From contig CAMDTW010000522.1 in NCBI GenBank assembly GCA_945910005.1, forward strand, positions 18,001 to 82,000: a stretch of DNA of 64,000 nucleotides, in the 5' to 3' direction. A model generated the notes under the pieces. That model had not been told where the DNA came from. It was given only the letters and a program-made list of their open reading frames with translations, and made no database searches. The DNA is from Isoperla grammatica (Eukaryota; Arthropoda; Insecta; Plecoptera; Perlodidae). Below are positions 41,601 to 55,065 of the stretch, piece by piece. Numbering within the stretch: position 1 is the stretch's first letter; the number at the start of each line of letters is the position of its first letter. A program made the translations under genes and the position numbers.

Positions 41601-41846
41601 ATGAGCGCAGTAAGGGACAGTCAACAAGGAGGAGGTACAGACATGGCTCGTATGATAAGCAGGGCTCTATGTACCATTACATTACAGCATTGACTACTCG
41701 CCTGTGACGTGATGAGCGCAGTAAGGGTCAGTCAACAAGGACGAGGTACAGACATGGCTCGTATGATAAGCAGGGCTCTATGTACCATTACATTACAGCA
41801 TTGACTACTCGCCTGTGACGTGATGAGCGCAGTAAGGGACAGTCAA
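38628..41846 (+). repeat. 29-unit local duplication, first copy
   Basis: A6T plus T42C (38633), A83T (38821), A6T (38855), T42C near 39234 and the A34G plus T42C unit (40104) all recur exactly 3219 bp later (29 units). Private to this copy are G85T near 40378 and the A104T units near 40729 and 41173. Near its right end the ladder carries A104T plus a G7C-like change (GGACGAGG) close to 41742. The duplication is tandem and adjacent to its partner. Confidence 0.85.
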
Positions 41847-43400
41847 CAAGGTGGAGGTACAGACATGGCTCGTATGATAAGCAGGGCCCTATGTACCATT
41901 ACATTACAGCATTGACTACTCGCCTGTGACGTGAGCAGCGCAGTAAGGGACAGTCAACAAGGAGGAGGTACAGACATGGCTCGTATGATAAGCAGGGCTC
42001 TATGTACCATTACATTACAGCATTGACTACTCGCCTGTGTCGTGATGAGCGCAGTAAGGGACAGTCAACAAGGTGGAGGTACAGACATGGCTCGTATGAT
42101 AAGCAGGGCTCTATGTACCATTACATTACAGCATTGACTACTCGCCTGTGACGTGATGAGCGCAGTAAGGGACAGTCAACAAGGAGGAGGTACAGACATG
42201 GCTCGTATGATAAGCAGGGCTCTATGTACCATTACATTACAGCATTGACTACTCGCCTGTGACGTGATGAGCGCAGTAAGGGACAGTCAACAAGGAGGAG
42301 GTACAGACATGGCTCGTATGATAAGCAGGGCTCTATGTACCATTACATTACAGCATTGACTACTCGCCTGTGACGTGATGAGCGCAGTAAGGGACAGTCA
42401 ACAAGGAGGAGGTACAGACATGGCTCGTATGATAAGCAGGGCCCTATGTACCATTACATTACAGCATTGACTACTCGCCTGTGACGTGATGAGCGCAGTA
42501 AGGGACAGTCAACAAGGAGGAGGTACAGACATGGCTCGTATGATAAGCAGGGCTCTATGTACCATTACATTACAGCATTGACTACTCGCCTGTGACGTGA
42601 TGAGCGCAGTAAGGGACAGTCAACAAGGAGGAGGTACAGACATGGCTCGTATGATAAGCAGGGCTCTATGTACCATTACATTACAGCATTGACTACTCGC
42701 CTGTGACGTGATGAGCGCAGTAAGGGACAGTCAACAAGGAGGAGGTACAGACATGGCTCGTATGATAAGCAGGGCTCTATGTACCATTACATTACAGCAT
42801 TGACTACTCGCCTGTGACGTGATGAGCGCAGTAAGGGACAGTCAACAAGGAGGAGGTACAGACATGGCTCGTATGATAAGCAGGGCTCTATGTACCATTA
42901 CATTACAGCATTGACTACTCGCCTGTGACGTGATGAGCGCAGTAAGGGACAGTCAACAAGGAGGAGGTACAGACATGGCTCGTATGATAAGCAGGGCTCT
43001 ATGTACCATTACATTACAGCATTGACTACTCGCCTGTGACGTGATGAGCGCAGTAAGGGACAGTCAACAAGGAGGAGGTACAGACATGGCTCGTATGATA
43101 AGCAGGGCTCTATGTACCATTACATTACAGCATTGACTACTCGCCTGTGACGTGATGAGCGCAGTAAGGGACAGTCAACAAGGAGGAGGTACAGACATGG
43201 CTCGTATGATAAGCAGGGCTCTATGTACCATTACATTACAGCATTGACTACTCGCCTGTGACGTGATGAGCGCAGTAAGGGACAGTCAACAAGGAGGAGG
43301 TACAGACATGGCTCGTATGATAGGCAGGGCCCTATGTACCATTACATTACAGCATTGACTACTCGCCTGTGACGTGATGAGCGCAGTAAGGGACAGTCAA
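41847..43400 (+). repeat. 29-unit local duplication, second copy
   Basis: The matching markers are A6T 41852 with T42C in the same unit, A83T 42040, A6T 42074, T42C near 42453 and A34G plus T42C 43323. A private adjacent double substitution TG to GC sits at 41935-41936 (GTGAGCAGCG). The A34G plus T42C unit at the right end is also the left marker of the next duplication, so the two events overlap. Confidence 0.85.
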
Positions 43401-45620
43401 CAAGGAGGAGGTACAGACATGGCTCGTATGATAAGCAGGGCTCTATGTACCATTACATTACAGCATTGACTACTCGCCTGTGACGTGATGAGCGCAGTAA
43501 GGGACAGTCAACAAGGAGGAGGTACAGACATGGCTCGTATGATAAGCAGGGCTCTATGTACCATTACATTACAGCATTGACTACTCGCCTGTGACGTGAT
43601 GAGCGCAGTAAGGGACAGTCAACAAGGAGGAGGTACAGACATGGCTCGTATGATAAGCAGGGCTCTATGTACCATTACATTACAGCATTGACTACTCGCC
43701 TGTGACGTGATGAGCGCAGTAAGGGACAGTCAACAAGGAGGAGGTACAGACATGGCTCGTATGATAAGCAGGGCTCTATGTACCATTACATTACAGCATT
43801 GACTACTCGCCTGTGACGTGATGAGCGCAGTAAGGGACAGTCAACAAGGAGGAGGTACAGACATGGCTCGTATGATAAGCAGGGCTCTATGTACCATTAC
43901 ATTACAGCATTGACTACTCGCCTGTGACGTGATGAGCGCAGTAAGGGACAGTCAACAAGGAGGAGGTACAGACATGGCTCGTATGATAAGCAGGGCTCTA
44001 TGTACCATTACATTACAGCATTGACTACTCGCCTGTGACGTGATGAGCGCAGTAAGGGACAGTCAACAAGGAGGAGGTACAGACATGGCTCGTATGATAA
44101 GCAGGGCCCTATGTACCATTACATTACAGCATTGACTACTCGCCTGTGACGTGATGAGCGCAGTAATGGACAGTCAACAAGGAGGAGGTACAGACATGGC
44201 TCGTATGATAAGCAGGGCTCTATGTACCATTACATTACAGCATTGACTACTCGCCTGTGACGTGATGAGCGCAGTAAGGGACAGTCAACAAGGAGGAGGT
44301 ACAGACATGGCTCGTATGATAAGCAGGGCTCTATGTACCATTACATTACAGCATTGACTACTCGCCTGTGACGTGATGAGCGCAGTAAGGGACAGTCAAC
44401 AAGGAGGAGGTACAGACATGGCTCGTATGATAAGCAGGGCTCTATGTACCATTACATTACAGCATTGACTACTCGCCTGTGACGTGATGAGCGCAGTAAG
44501 GGACAGTCAACAAGGAGGAGGTACAGACATGGCTCGTATGATAAGCAGGGCTCTATGTACCATTACATTACAGCATTGACTACTCGCCTGTGACGTGATG
44601 AGCGCAGTAAGGGACAGTCAACAAGGAGGAGGTACAGACATGGCTCGTATGATAAGCAGGGCCCTATGCACCATTACATTACAGCATTGACTACTCGCCT
44701 GTGACGTGATGAGCGCAGTAAGGGACAGTCAACAAGGAGGAGGTACAGACATGGCTCGTATGATAAGCAGGGCTCTATGTACCATTACATTACAGCATTG
44801 ACTACTCGCCTGTGACGTGATGAGCGCAGTAAGGGACAGTCAACAAGGAGGAGGTACAGACATGGCTCGTATGATAAGCAGGGCTCTATGTACCATTACA
44901 TTACAGCATTGACTACTCGCCTGTGACGTGATGAGCGCAGTAAGGGACAGTCAACAAGGAGGAGGTACAGACATGGCTCGTATGATAAGCAGGGCTCTAT
45001 GTACCATTACATTACAGCATTGACTACTCGCCTGTGACGTGATGAGCGCAGTAAGGGACAGTCAACAAGGAGGAGGTACAGACATGGCTCGTATGATAAG
45101 CAGGGCTCTATGTACCATTACATTACAGCATTGACTACTCGCCTGTGACGTGATGAGCGCAGTAAGGGACAGTCAACAAGGAGGAGGTACAGACATGGCT
45201 CGTATGATAAGCAGGGCTCTATGTACCATTACATTACAGCATTGACTACTCGCCTGTGACGTGATGAGCGCAGTAAGGGACAGTCAACAAGGAGGAGGTA
45301 CAGACATGGCTCGTATGATAAGCAGGGCTCTATGTACCATTACATTACAGCATTGACTACTCGCCTGTGACGTGATGAGCGCAGTAAGGGACAGTCAACA
45401 AGGAGGAGGTACAGACATGGCTCGTATGATAAGCAGGGCTCTATGTACCATTACATTACAGCATTGACTACTCGCCTGTGACGTGATGAGCGCAGTAAGG
45501 GACAGTCAACAAGGAGGAGGTACAGACATGGCTCGTATGATAAGCAGGGCTCTATGTACCATTACATTACAGCATTGACTACTCGCCTGTGACGTGATGA
45601 GCGCAGTAAGGGACAGTCAA
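43290..45620 (+). repeat. 21-unit local duplication, first copy
   Basis: The A34G plus T42C unit (43323) and the G101T unit (44167, GTAATGGA) recur exactly 2331 bp later at 45654 and 46498. A T42C plus T48C unit (near 44662) has its counterpart 23 units later (near 47215), so two further units were added downstream. Units between markers are nearly all consensus. Confidence 0.83.
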
Positions 45621-46508
45621 CAAGGAGGAGGTACAGACATGGCTCGTATGATAGGCAGGGCCCTATGTACCATTACATTACAGCATTGACTACTCGCCTG
45701 TGACGTGATGAGCGCAGTAAGGGACAGTCAACAAGGAGGAGGTACAGACATGGCTCGTATGATAAGCAGGGCTCTATGTACCATTACATTACAGCATTGA
45801 CTACTCGCCTGTGACGTGATGAGCGCAGTAAGGGACAGTCAACAAGGAGGAGGTACAGACATGGCTCGTATGATAAGCAGGGCTCTATGTACCATTACAT
45901 TACAGCATTGACTACTCGCCTGTGACGTGATGAGCGCAGTAAGGGACAGTCAACAAGGAGGAGGTACAGACATGGCTCGTATGATAAGCAGGGCTCTATG
46001 TACCATTACATTACAGCATTGACTACTCGCCTGTGACGTGATGAGCGCAGTAAGGGACAGTCAACAAGGAGGAGGTACAGACATGGCTCGTATGATAAGC
46101 AGGGCTCTATGTACCATTACATTACAGCATTGACTACTCGCCTGTGACGTGATGAGCGCAGTAAGGGACAGTCAACAAGGAGGAGGTACAGACATGGCTC
46201 GTATGATAAGCAGGGCTCTATGTACCATTACATTACAGCATTGACTACTCGCCTGTGACGTGATGAGCGCAGTAAGGGACAGTCAACAAGGAGGAGGTAC
46301 AGACATGGCTCGTATGATAAGCAGGGCTCTATGTACCATTACATTACAGCATTGACTACTCGCCTGTGACGTGATGAGCGCAGTAAGGGACAGTCAACAA
46401 GGAGGAGGTACAGACATGGCTCGTATGATAAGCAGGGCCCTATGTACCATTACATTACAGCATTGACTACTCGCCTGTGACGTGATGAGCGCAGTAATGG
46501 ACAGTCAA
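45621..46508 (+). repeat. 21-unit local duplication, second copy
   Basis: Partner of 43290-45620, marked by A34G plus T42C at 45654 and G101T at 46498, with the T42C of the same unit also shared. The block may continue to the T42C plus T48C unit near 47215 if two inserted units are allowed. Confidence 0.82.
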
Positions 46509-48284
46509 CAAGGAGGAGGTACAGACATGGCTCGTATGATAAGCAGGGCTCTATGTACCATTACATTACAGCATTGACTACTCGCCTGTGACGTGATGAG
46601 CGCAGTAAGGGACAGTCAACAAGGAGGAGGTACAGACATGGCTCGTATGATAAGCAGGGCTCTATGTACCATTACATTACAGCATTGACTACTCGCCTGT
46701 GACGTGATGAGCGCAGTAAGGGACAGTCAACAAGGAGGAGGTACAGACATGGCTCGTATGATAAGCAGGGCTCTATGTACCATTACATTACAGCATTGAC
46801 TACTCGCCTGTGACGTGATGAGCGCAGTAAGGGACAGTCAACAAGGAGGAGGTACAGACATGGCTCGTATGATAAGCAGGGCTCTATGTACCATTACATT
46901 ACAGCATTGACTACTCGCCTGTGACGTGATGAGCGCAGTAAGGGACAGTCAACAAGGAGGAGGTACAGACATGGCTCGTATGATAAGCAGGGCTCTATGT
47001 ACCATTACATTACAGCATTGACTACTCGCCTGTGACGTGATGAGCGCAGTAAGGGACAGTCAACAAGGAGGAGGTACAGACATGGCTCGTATGATAAGCA
47101 GGGCTCTATGTACCATTACATTACAGCATTGACTACTCGCCTGTGACGTGATGAGCGCAGTAAGGGACAGTCAACAAGGAGGAGGTACAGACATGGCTCG
47201 TATGATAAGCAGGGCCCTATGCACCATTACATTACAGCATTGACTACTCGCCTGTGACGTGATGAGCGCAGTAAGGGACAGTCAACAAGGAGGAGGTACA
47301 GACATGGCTCGTATGATAAGCAGGGCTCTATGTACCATTACATTACAGCATTGACTACTCGCCTGTGACGTGATGAGCGCAGTAAGGGACAGTCAACAAG
47401 GAGGAGGTACAGACATGGCTCGTATGATAAGCAGGGCTCTATGTACCATTACATTACAGCATTGACTACTCGCCTGTGACGTGATGAGCGCAGTAAGGGA
47501 CAGTCAACAAGGAGGAGGTACAGACATGGCTCGTATGATAAGCAGGGCCCTATGTACCATTACATTACAGCATTGACTACTCGCCTGTGACGTGATGAGC
47601 GCAGTAAGGGACAGTCAACAAGGAGGAGGTACAGACATGGCTCGTATGATAAGCAGGGCTCCATGTACCATTACATTACAGCATTGACTACTCGCCTGTG
47701 ACGTGATGTGCGCAGTAAGGGACAGTCAACAAGGAGGAGGTACAGACATGGCTCGTATGATAAGCAGGGCTCTATGTACCATAACATTACAGCATTGACT
47801 ACTCGCCTGTGACGTGATGAGCGCAGTAAGGGACAGTCAACAAGGAGGAGGTACAGACATGGCTCGTATGATAAGCAGGGCCCTATGTACCATTACATTA
47901 CAGCATTGACTACTCGCCTGTGACGTGATGAGCGCAGTAAGGGACAGTCAACAAGGAGGAGGTACAGACATGGCTCGTATGATAAGCAGGGCTCTATGTA
48001 CCATTACATTACAGCATTGACTACTCGCCTGTGACGTGATGAGCGCAGTAAGGGACAGTCAACAAGGAGGAGGTACAGACATGGCTCGTATGATAAGCAG
48101 GGCTCTATGTACCATTACATTACAGCATTGACTACTCGCCTGTGACGTGATGAGCGCAGTAAGGGACAGTCAACAAGGAGGAGGTACAGACATGGCTCGT
48201 ATGATAAGCAGGGCTCTATGTACCATTACATTACAGCATTGACTACTCGCCTGTGACGTGATGAGCGCAGTAAGGGACAGTCAA
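46509..48284 (+). repeat. Satellite units with a small diverged pair
   Basis: Ordinary units. The exceptions are the unit near 47662-47709, with T44C (CTCCATG) and A91T (GATGTGCGC), and the next unit, with T54A (47783, ACCATAACA). T54A is otherwise seen only at 50558, 51002, 53555 and 53888. No gene or unique sequence. Confidence 0.88.
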
Positions 48285-49061
48285 CAAGGAGGAGGTACAG
48301 ACATGGCTCGTATGATAAGCAGGGCTCTGTGTACCATTACATTACAGCATTGACTACTCGCCTGTGACGTGATGAGCGCAGTAAGGGACAGTCAACAAGG
48401 AGGAGGTACAGACATGGCTCGTATGATAAGCAGGGCCCTATGTACCATTACATTACAGCATTGACTACTCGCCTGTGACGTGATGAGCGCAGTAAGGGAC
48501 AGTCAACAAGGAGGAGGTACAGACATGGCTCGTATGATAAGCAGGGCCCTATGTACCATTACATTACAGCATTGACTACTCGCCTGTGACGTGATGAGCG
48601 CAGTAAGGGACAGTCAACAAGGAGGAGGTACAGACATGGCTCGTATGATAAGCAGGGCTCTATGTACCATTACATTACAGCATTGACTACTCGCCTGTGA
48701 CGTGATGAGCGCAGTAAGGGACAGTCAACAAGGAGGAGGTACAGACATGGCTCGTATGATAAGCAGGGCTCTATGTACCATTACATTACAGCATTGACTA
48801 CTCGCCTGTGACGTGATGAGCGCAGTAAGGGACAGTCAACAAGGAGGAGGTACAGACATGGCTCGTATGATAAGCAGGGCTCTATGTACCATTACATTAC
48901 AGCATTGACTACTCGCCTGTGACGTGATGAGCGCAGTAAGGGACAGTCAACAAGGAGGAGGTACAGACATGGCTCGTATGATAAGCAGGGCTCTATGTAC
49001 CATTACATTACAGCATTGACTACTCGCCTGTGACGTGATGAGCGCAGTAAGGGACAGTCAA
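48285..49061 (+). repeat. 7-unit local duplication, first copy
   Basis: An A45G unit (48329, CTCTGTGTACC) is followed by two consecutive T42C units (48437, 48548). The same three-unit signature recurs 777 bp (7 units) later. Confidence 0.85.
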
Positions 49062-49394
49062 CAAGGAGGAGGTACAGACATGGCTCGTATGATAAGCAGG
49101 GCTCTGTGTACCATTACATTACAGCATTGACTACTCGCCTGTGACGTGATGAGCGCAGTAAGGGACAGTCAACAAGGAGGAGGTACAGACATGGCTCGTA
49201 TGATAAGCAGGGCCCTATGTACCATTACATTACAGCATTGACTACTCGCCTGTGACGTGATGAGCGCAGTAAGGGACAGTCAACAAGGAGGAGGTACAGA
49301 CATGGCTCGTATGATAAGCAGGGCCCTATGTACCATTACATTACAGCATTGACTACTCGCCTGTGACGTGATGAGCGCAGTAAGGGACAGTCAA
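49062..49394 (+). repeat. 7-unit local duplication, second copy
   Basis: A45G at 49106 and T42C at 49214 and 49325 repeat the signature of 48329/48437/48548 at exactly 777 bp. Only the three marked units can be assigned with confidence; the unmarked consensus units to the right cannot be placed. Confidence 0.83.
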
Positions 49395-52300
49395 CAAGGA
49401 GGAGGTACAGACATGGCTCGTATGATAAGCAGGGCTCTATGTACCATTACATTACAGCATTGACTACTCGCCTGTGACGTGATGAGCGCAGTAAGGGACA
49501 GTCAACAAGGAGGAGGTACAGACATGGCTCGTATGATAAGCAGGGCTCTATGTACCATTACATTACAGCATTGACTACTCGCCTGTGACGTGATGAGCGC
49601 AGTAAGGGACAGTCAACAAGGAGGAGGTACAGACATGGCTCGTATGATAAGCAGGGCTCTATGTACCATTACATTACAGCATTGACTACTCGCCTGTGAC
49701 GTGATGAGCGCAGTAAGGGACAGTCAACAAGGAGGAGGTACAGACATGGCTCGTATGATAAGCAGGGCTCTATGTACCATTACATTACAGCATTGACTAC
49801 TCGCCTGTGACGTGATGAGCGCAGTAAGGGGCAGTCAACAAGGAGGAGGTACAGACATGGCTCGTATGATAAGCAGGGCTCTATGTACCATTACATTACA
49901 GCATTGACTACTCGCCTGTGACGTGATGAGCGCAGTAAGGGACAGTCAACAAGGAGGAGGTACAGACATGGCTCGTATGATAAGCAGGGCCCTATGCACC
50001 ATTACATTACAGCATTGACTACTCGCCTGTGACGTGATGAGCGCAGTAAGGGACAGTCAACAAGGAGGAGGTACAGACATGGCTCGTATGATAAGCAGGG
50101 CTCTATGTACCATTACATTACAGCATTGACTACTCGCCTGTGACGTGATGAGCGCATTAAGGGACAGTCAACAAGGAGGAGGTACAGACATGGCTCGTAT
50201 GATAAGCAGGGCTCTATGTACCATTACATTACAGCATTGACTACTCGCCTGTGACGTGATGAGCGCAGTAAGGGACAGTCAACAAGGAGGAGGTACAGAC
50301 ATGGCTCGTATGATAAGCAGAACTCTATGTACCATTACATTACAGCATTGACTACTCGCCTGTGACGTGATGAGCGCAGTAAGGGTCAGTCAACAAGGAG
50401 GAGGTACAGACATGGCTCGTATGATAAGCAGGGCTCTATGTACCATTACATTACAGCATTGACTACTCGCCTGTGACGTGATGAGCGCAGTAAGGGACAG
50501 TCAACAAGGAGGAGGTACAGACATGGCTCTTATGATAAGCAGGGCTCTATGTACCATAACATTACAGCATTGACTACTCGCCTGTGACGTGATGAGCGCA
50601 GTAAGGGACAGTCAACAAGGAGGAGGTACAGACATGGCTCGTATGATAAGCAGGGCTCTATGTACCATTACATTACAGCATTGACTACTCGCCTGTGACG
50701 TGATGAGCGCAGTAAGGGACAGTCAACAAGGAGGAGGTACAGACATGGCTCGTATGATAAGCAGGGCTCTATGTACCATTACATTACAGCATTGACTACT
50801 CGCCTGTGACGTGATGAGCGCAGTAAGGGACAGTCAACAAGGAGGAGGTACAGACATGGCTCGTATGATAAGCAGGGCTCTATGTACCATTACATTACAG
50901 CATTGACTACTCGCCTGTGACGTGATGAGCGCAGTAAGGGACAGTCAACAAGGAGGAGGTACAGACATGGCTCGTATGATAAGCAGGGCTCTATGTACCA
51001 TAACATTACAGCATTGACTACTCGCCTGTGACGTGATGAGCGCAGTAAGGGACAGTCAACAAGGAGGAGGTACAGACATGGCTCGTATGATAAGCAGGGC
51101 TCTATGTACCATTACATTACAGCATTGACTACTCGCCTGTGACGTGATGAGCGCAGTAAGGGACAGTCAACAAGGAGGAGGTACAGACATGGCTCGTATG
51201 ATAAGCAGGGCTCTATGTACCATTACATTACAGCATTGACTACTCGCCTGTGACGTGATGAGCGCAGTAAGGGTCAGTCAACAAGGAGGAGGTACAGACA
51301 TGGCTCGTATGATAAGCAGGGCTCTATGTACCATTACATTACAGCATTGACTACTCGCCTGTGACGTGATGAGCGCAGTAAGGGACAGTCAACAAGGAGG
51401 AGGTACAGACATGGCTCGTATGATAAGCAGGGCTCTATGTACCATTACATTACAGCATTGACTACTCGCCTGTGACGTGATGAGCGCAGTAAGGGACAGT
51501 CAACAAGGAGGAGGTACAGACATGGCTCGTATGATAAGCAGGGCTCTATGTACCATTACATTACAGCATTGACTACTCGCCTGTGACGTGATGAGCGCAG
51601 TAAGGGACAGTCAACAAGGAGGAGGTACAGACATGGCTCGTATGATAAGCAGGGCTCTATGTACCATTACATTACAGCATTGACTACTCGCCTGTGACGT
51701 GATGAGCGCAGTAAGGGACAGTCAACAAGGAGGAGGTACAGACATGGCTCGTATGATAAGCAGGGCTCTATGTACCATTACATTACAGCATTGACTACTC
51801 GCCTGTGTCGTGATGAGCGCAGTAAGGGACAGTCAACAAGGAGGAGGTACAGACATGGCTCGTATGATAAGCAGGGCTCTATGTACCATTACATTACAGC
51901 ATTGACTACTCGCCTGTGACGTGATGAGCGCAGTAAGGGACAGTCAACAAGGAGGAGGTACAGACATGGCTCTTATGATAAGCAGGGCTCTATGTACCAT
52001 TACATTACAGCATTGACTACTCGCCTGTGTCGTGATGAGCGCAGTAAGGGACAGTCAACAAGGAGGAGGTACAGACATGGCTCGTATGATAAGCAGGGCT
52101 CTATGTACCATTACATTACAGCATTGACTACTCGCCTGTGACGTGATGAGCGCAGTAAGGGACAGTCAACAAGGAGGAGGTACAGACATGGCTCGTATGA
52201 TAAGCAGGGCTCTATGTACCATTACATTACAGCATTGACTACTCGCCTGTGACGTGATGAGCGCAGTAAGGGACAGTCAACAAGGAGGAGGTACAGACAT

Positions 52301-55044
52301 GGCTCGTATGATAAGCAGGGCTCTATGTACCATTACATTACAGCATTGACTACTCGCCTGTGACGTGATGAGCGCAGTAAGGGACAGTCAACAAGGAGGA
52401 GGTACAGACATGGCTCGTATGATAAGCAGGGCTCTATGTACCATTACATTACAGCATTGACTACTCGCCTGTGACGTGATGAGCGCAGTAAGGGACAGTC
52501 AACAAGGAGGAGGTACAGACATGGCTCGTATGATAAGCAGGGCTCTATGTACCATTACATTACAGCATTGACTACTCGCATGTGACGTGATGAGCGCAGT
52601 AAGGGACAGTCAACAAGGAGGAGGTACAGACATGGCTCGTATGATAAGCAGGGCTCTATGTACCATTACATTACAGCATTGACTACTCGCCTGTGTCGTG
52701 ATGAGCGCAGTAAGGGACAGTCAACAAGGAGGAGGTACAGACATGGCTCGTATGATAAGCAGGGCTCTATGTACCATTACATTACAGCATTGACTACTCG
52801 CCTGTGACGTGATGAGCGCAGTAAGGGTCAGTCAACAAGGAGGAGGTACAGACATGGCTCGTATGATAAGCAGGGCCCTATGTACCATTACATTACAGCA
52901 TTGACTACTCGCCTGTGACGTGATGAGCGCAGTAAGGGACAGTCAACAAGGAGGAGGTACAGACATGGCTCGTATGATAAGCAGGGCTCTATGTACCATT
53001 ACATTACAGCATTGACTACTCGCCTGTGACGTGATGAGCGCAGTAAGGGACAGTCAACAAGGAGGAGGTACAGACATGGCTCGTATGATAAGCAGGGCCC
53101 TATGTACCATTACATTACAGCATTGACTACTCGCCTGTGACGTGATGAGCGCAGTAAGGGACAGTCAACAAGGAGGAGGTACAGACATGGCTCGTATGAT
53201 AAGCAGGGCTCTATGTACCATTACATTACAGCATTGACTACTCGCCTGTGACGTGATGAGCGCAGTAAGGGACAGTCAACAAGGAGGAGGTACAGACATG
53301 GCTCGTATGATAAGCAGGGCTCTATGTACCATTACATTACAGCATTGACTACTCGCCTGTGACGTGATGAGCGCAGTAAGGGACAGTCAACAAGGAGGAG
53401 GTACAGACATGGCTCGTATGATAAGCAGGGCTCTATGTACCATTACATTACAGCATTGACTACTCGCCTGTGACGTGATGAGCGCAGTAAGGGACAGTCA
53501 ACAAGGAGGAGGTACAGACATGGCTCGTATGATAAGCAGGGCTCTATGTACCATAACATTACAGCATTGACTACTCGCCTGTGACGTGATGAGCGCAGTA
53601 AGGGACAGTCAACAAGGAGGAGGTACAGACATGGCTCGTATGATAAGCAGGGCTCTATGTACCATTACATTACAGCATTGACTACTCGCCTGTGACGTGA
53701 TGAGCGCAGTAAGGGACAGTCAACAAGGAGGAGGTACAGACATGGCTCGTATGATAAGCAGGGCTCTATGTACCATTACATTACAGCATTGACTACTCGC
53801 CTGTGACGTGATGAGCGCAGTAAGGGACAGTCAACAAGGAGGAGGTACAGACATGGCTCGTATGATAAGCAGGGCTCTATGTACCATAACATTACAGCAT
53901 TGACTACTCGCCTGTGACGTGATGAGCGCAGTAAGGGACAGTCAACAAGGAGGAGGTACAGACATGGCTCGTATGATAAGCAGGGCCCTATGTACCATTA
54001 CATTACAGCATTGACTACTCGCCTGTGACGTGATGAGCGCAGTAAGGGACAGTCAACAAGGAGGAGGTACAGACATGGCTCGTATCATAAGCAGGGCTCT
54101 ATGTACCATTACATTACAGCATTGACTACTCGCCTGTGACGTGATGAGCGCAGTAAGGGACAGTCAACAAGGAGGAGGTACAGACATGGCTCGTATGATA
54201 AGCAGGGCTCTATGTACCATTACATTACAGCATTGACTACTCGCCTGTGACGTGATGAGCGCAGTAAGGGACAGTCAACAAGGAGGAGGTACAGACATGG
54301 CTCGTATGATAAGCAGGGCTCTATGTACCATTACATTACAGCATTGACTACTCGCCTGTGACGTGATGAGCGCAGTAAGGGACAGTCAACAAGGAGGAGG
54401 TACAGACATGGCTCGTATGAGTAGCAGGGCTCTATGTACCATTACATTACAGCATTGACTACTCGCCTGTGACGTGATGAGCGCAGTAAGGGACAGTCAA
54501 CAAGGAGGAGGTACAGACATGGCTCGTATGATAAGCAGGGCTCTATGTACCATTACATTACAGCATTGACTACTCGCCTGTGACGTGATGAGCGCAGTAA
54601 GGGACAGTCAACAAGGAGGAGGTACAGACATGGCTCGTATGATAAGCAGGGCTCTATGTACCATTACATTACAGCATTGACTACTCGCCTGTGACGTGAT
54701 GAGCGCAGTAAGGGACAGTCAACAAGGAGGAGGTACAGACATGGCTCGTATGATAAGCAGGGCTCTATGTACCATTACATTACAGCATTGACTACTCGCC
54801 TGTGTCGTGATGAGCGCAGTAAGGGACAGTCAACAAGGAGGAGGTACAGACATGGCTCGTATGATAAGCAGGGCTCTATGTACCATTACATTACAGCATT
54901 GACTACTCGCCTGTGACGTGATGAGCGCAGTAAGGGACAGTCAACAAGGAGGAGGTACAGACATGGCTCGTATGATAAGCAGGGCTCTATGTACCATTAC
55001 ATTACAGCATTGACTACTCGCCTGTGACGTGATGAGCGCAGTAA

Positions 55045-55065
55045 GGGACAGTCAACAGGAGGAGG
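55045..55065 (+). other. Single-base deletion in a unit
   Basis: CAACAAGGAGG reads CAACAGGAGG, losing one A at about 55057 and shifting all later unit starts to -2 relative to the ladder from position 1. Confidence 0.9.
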
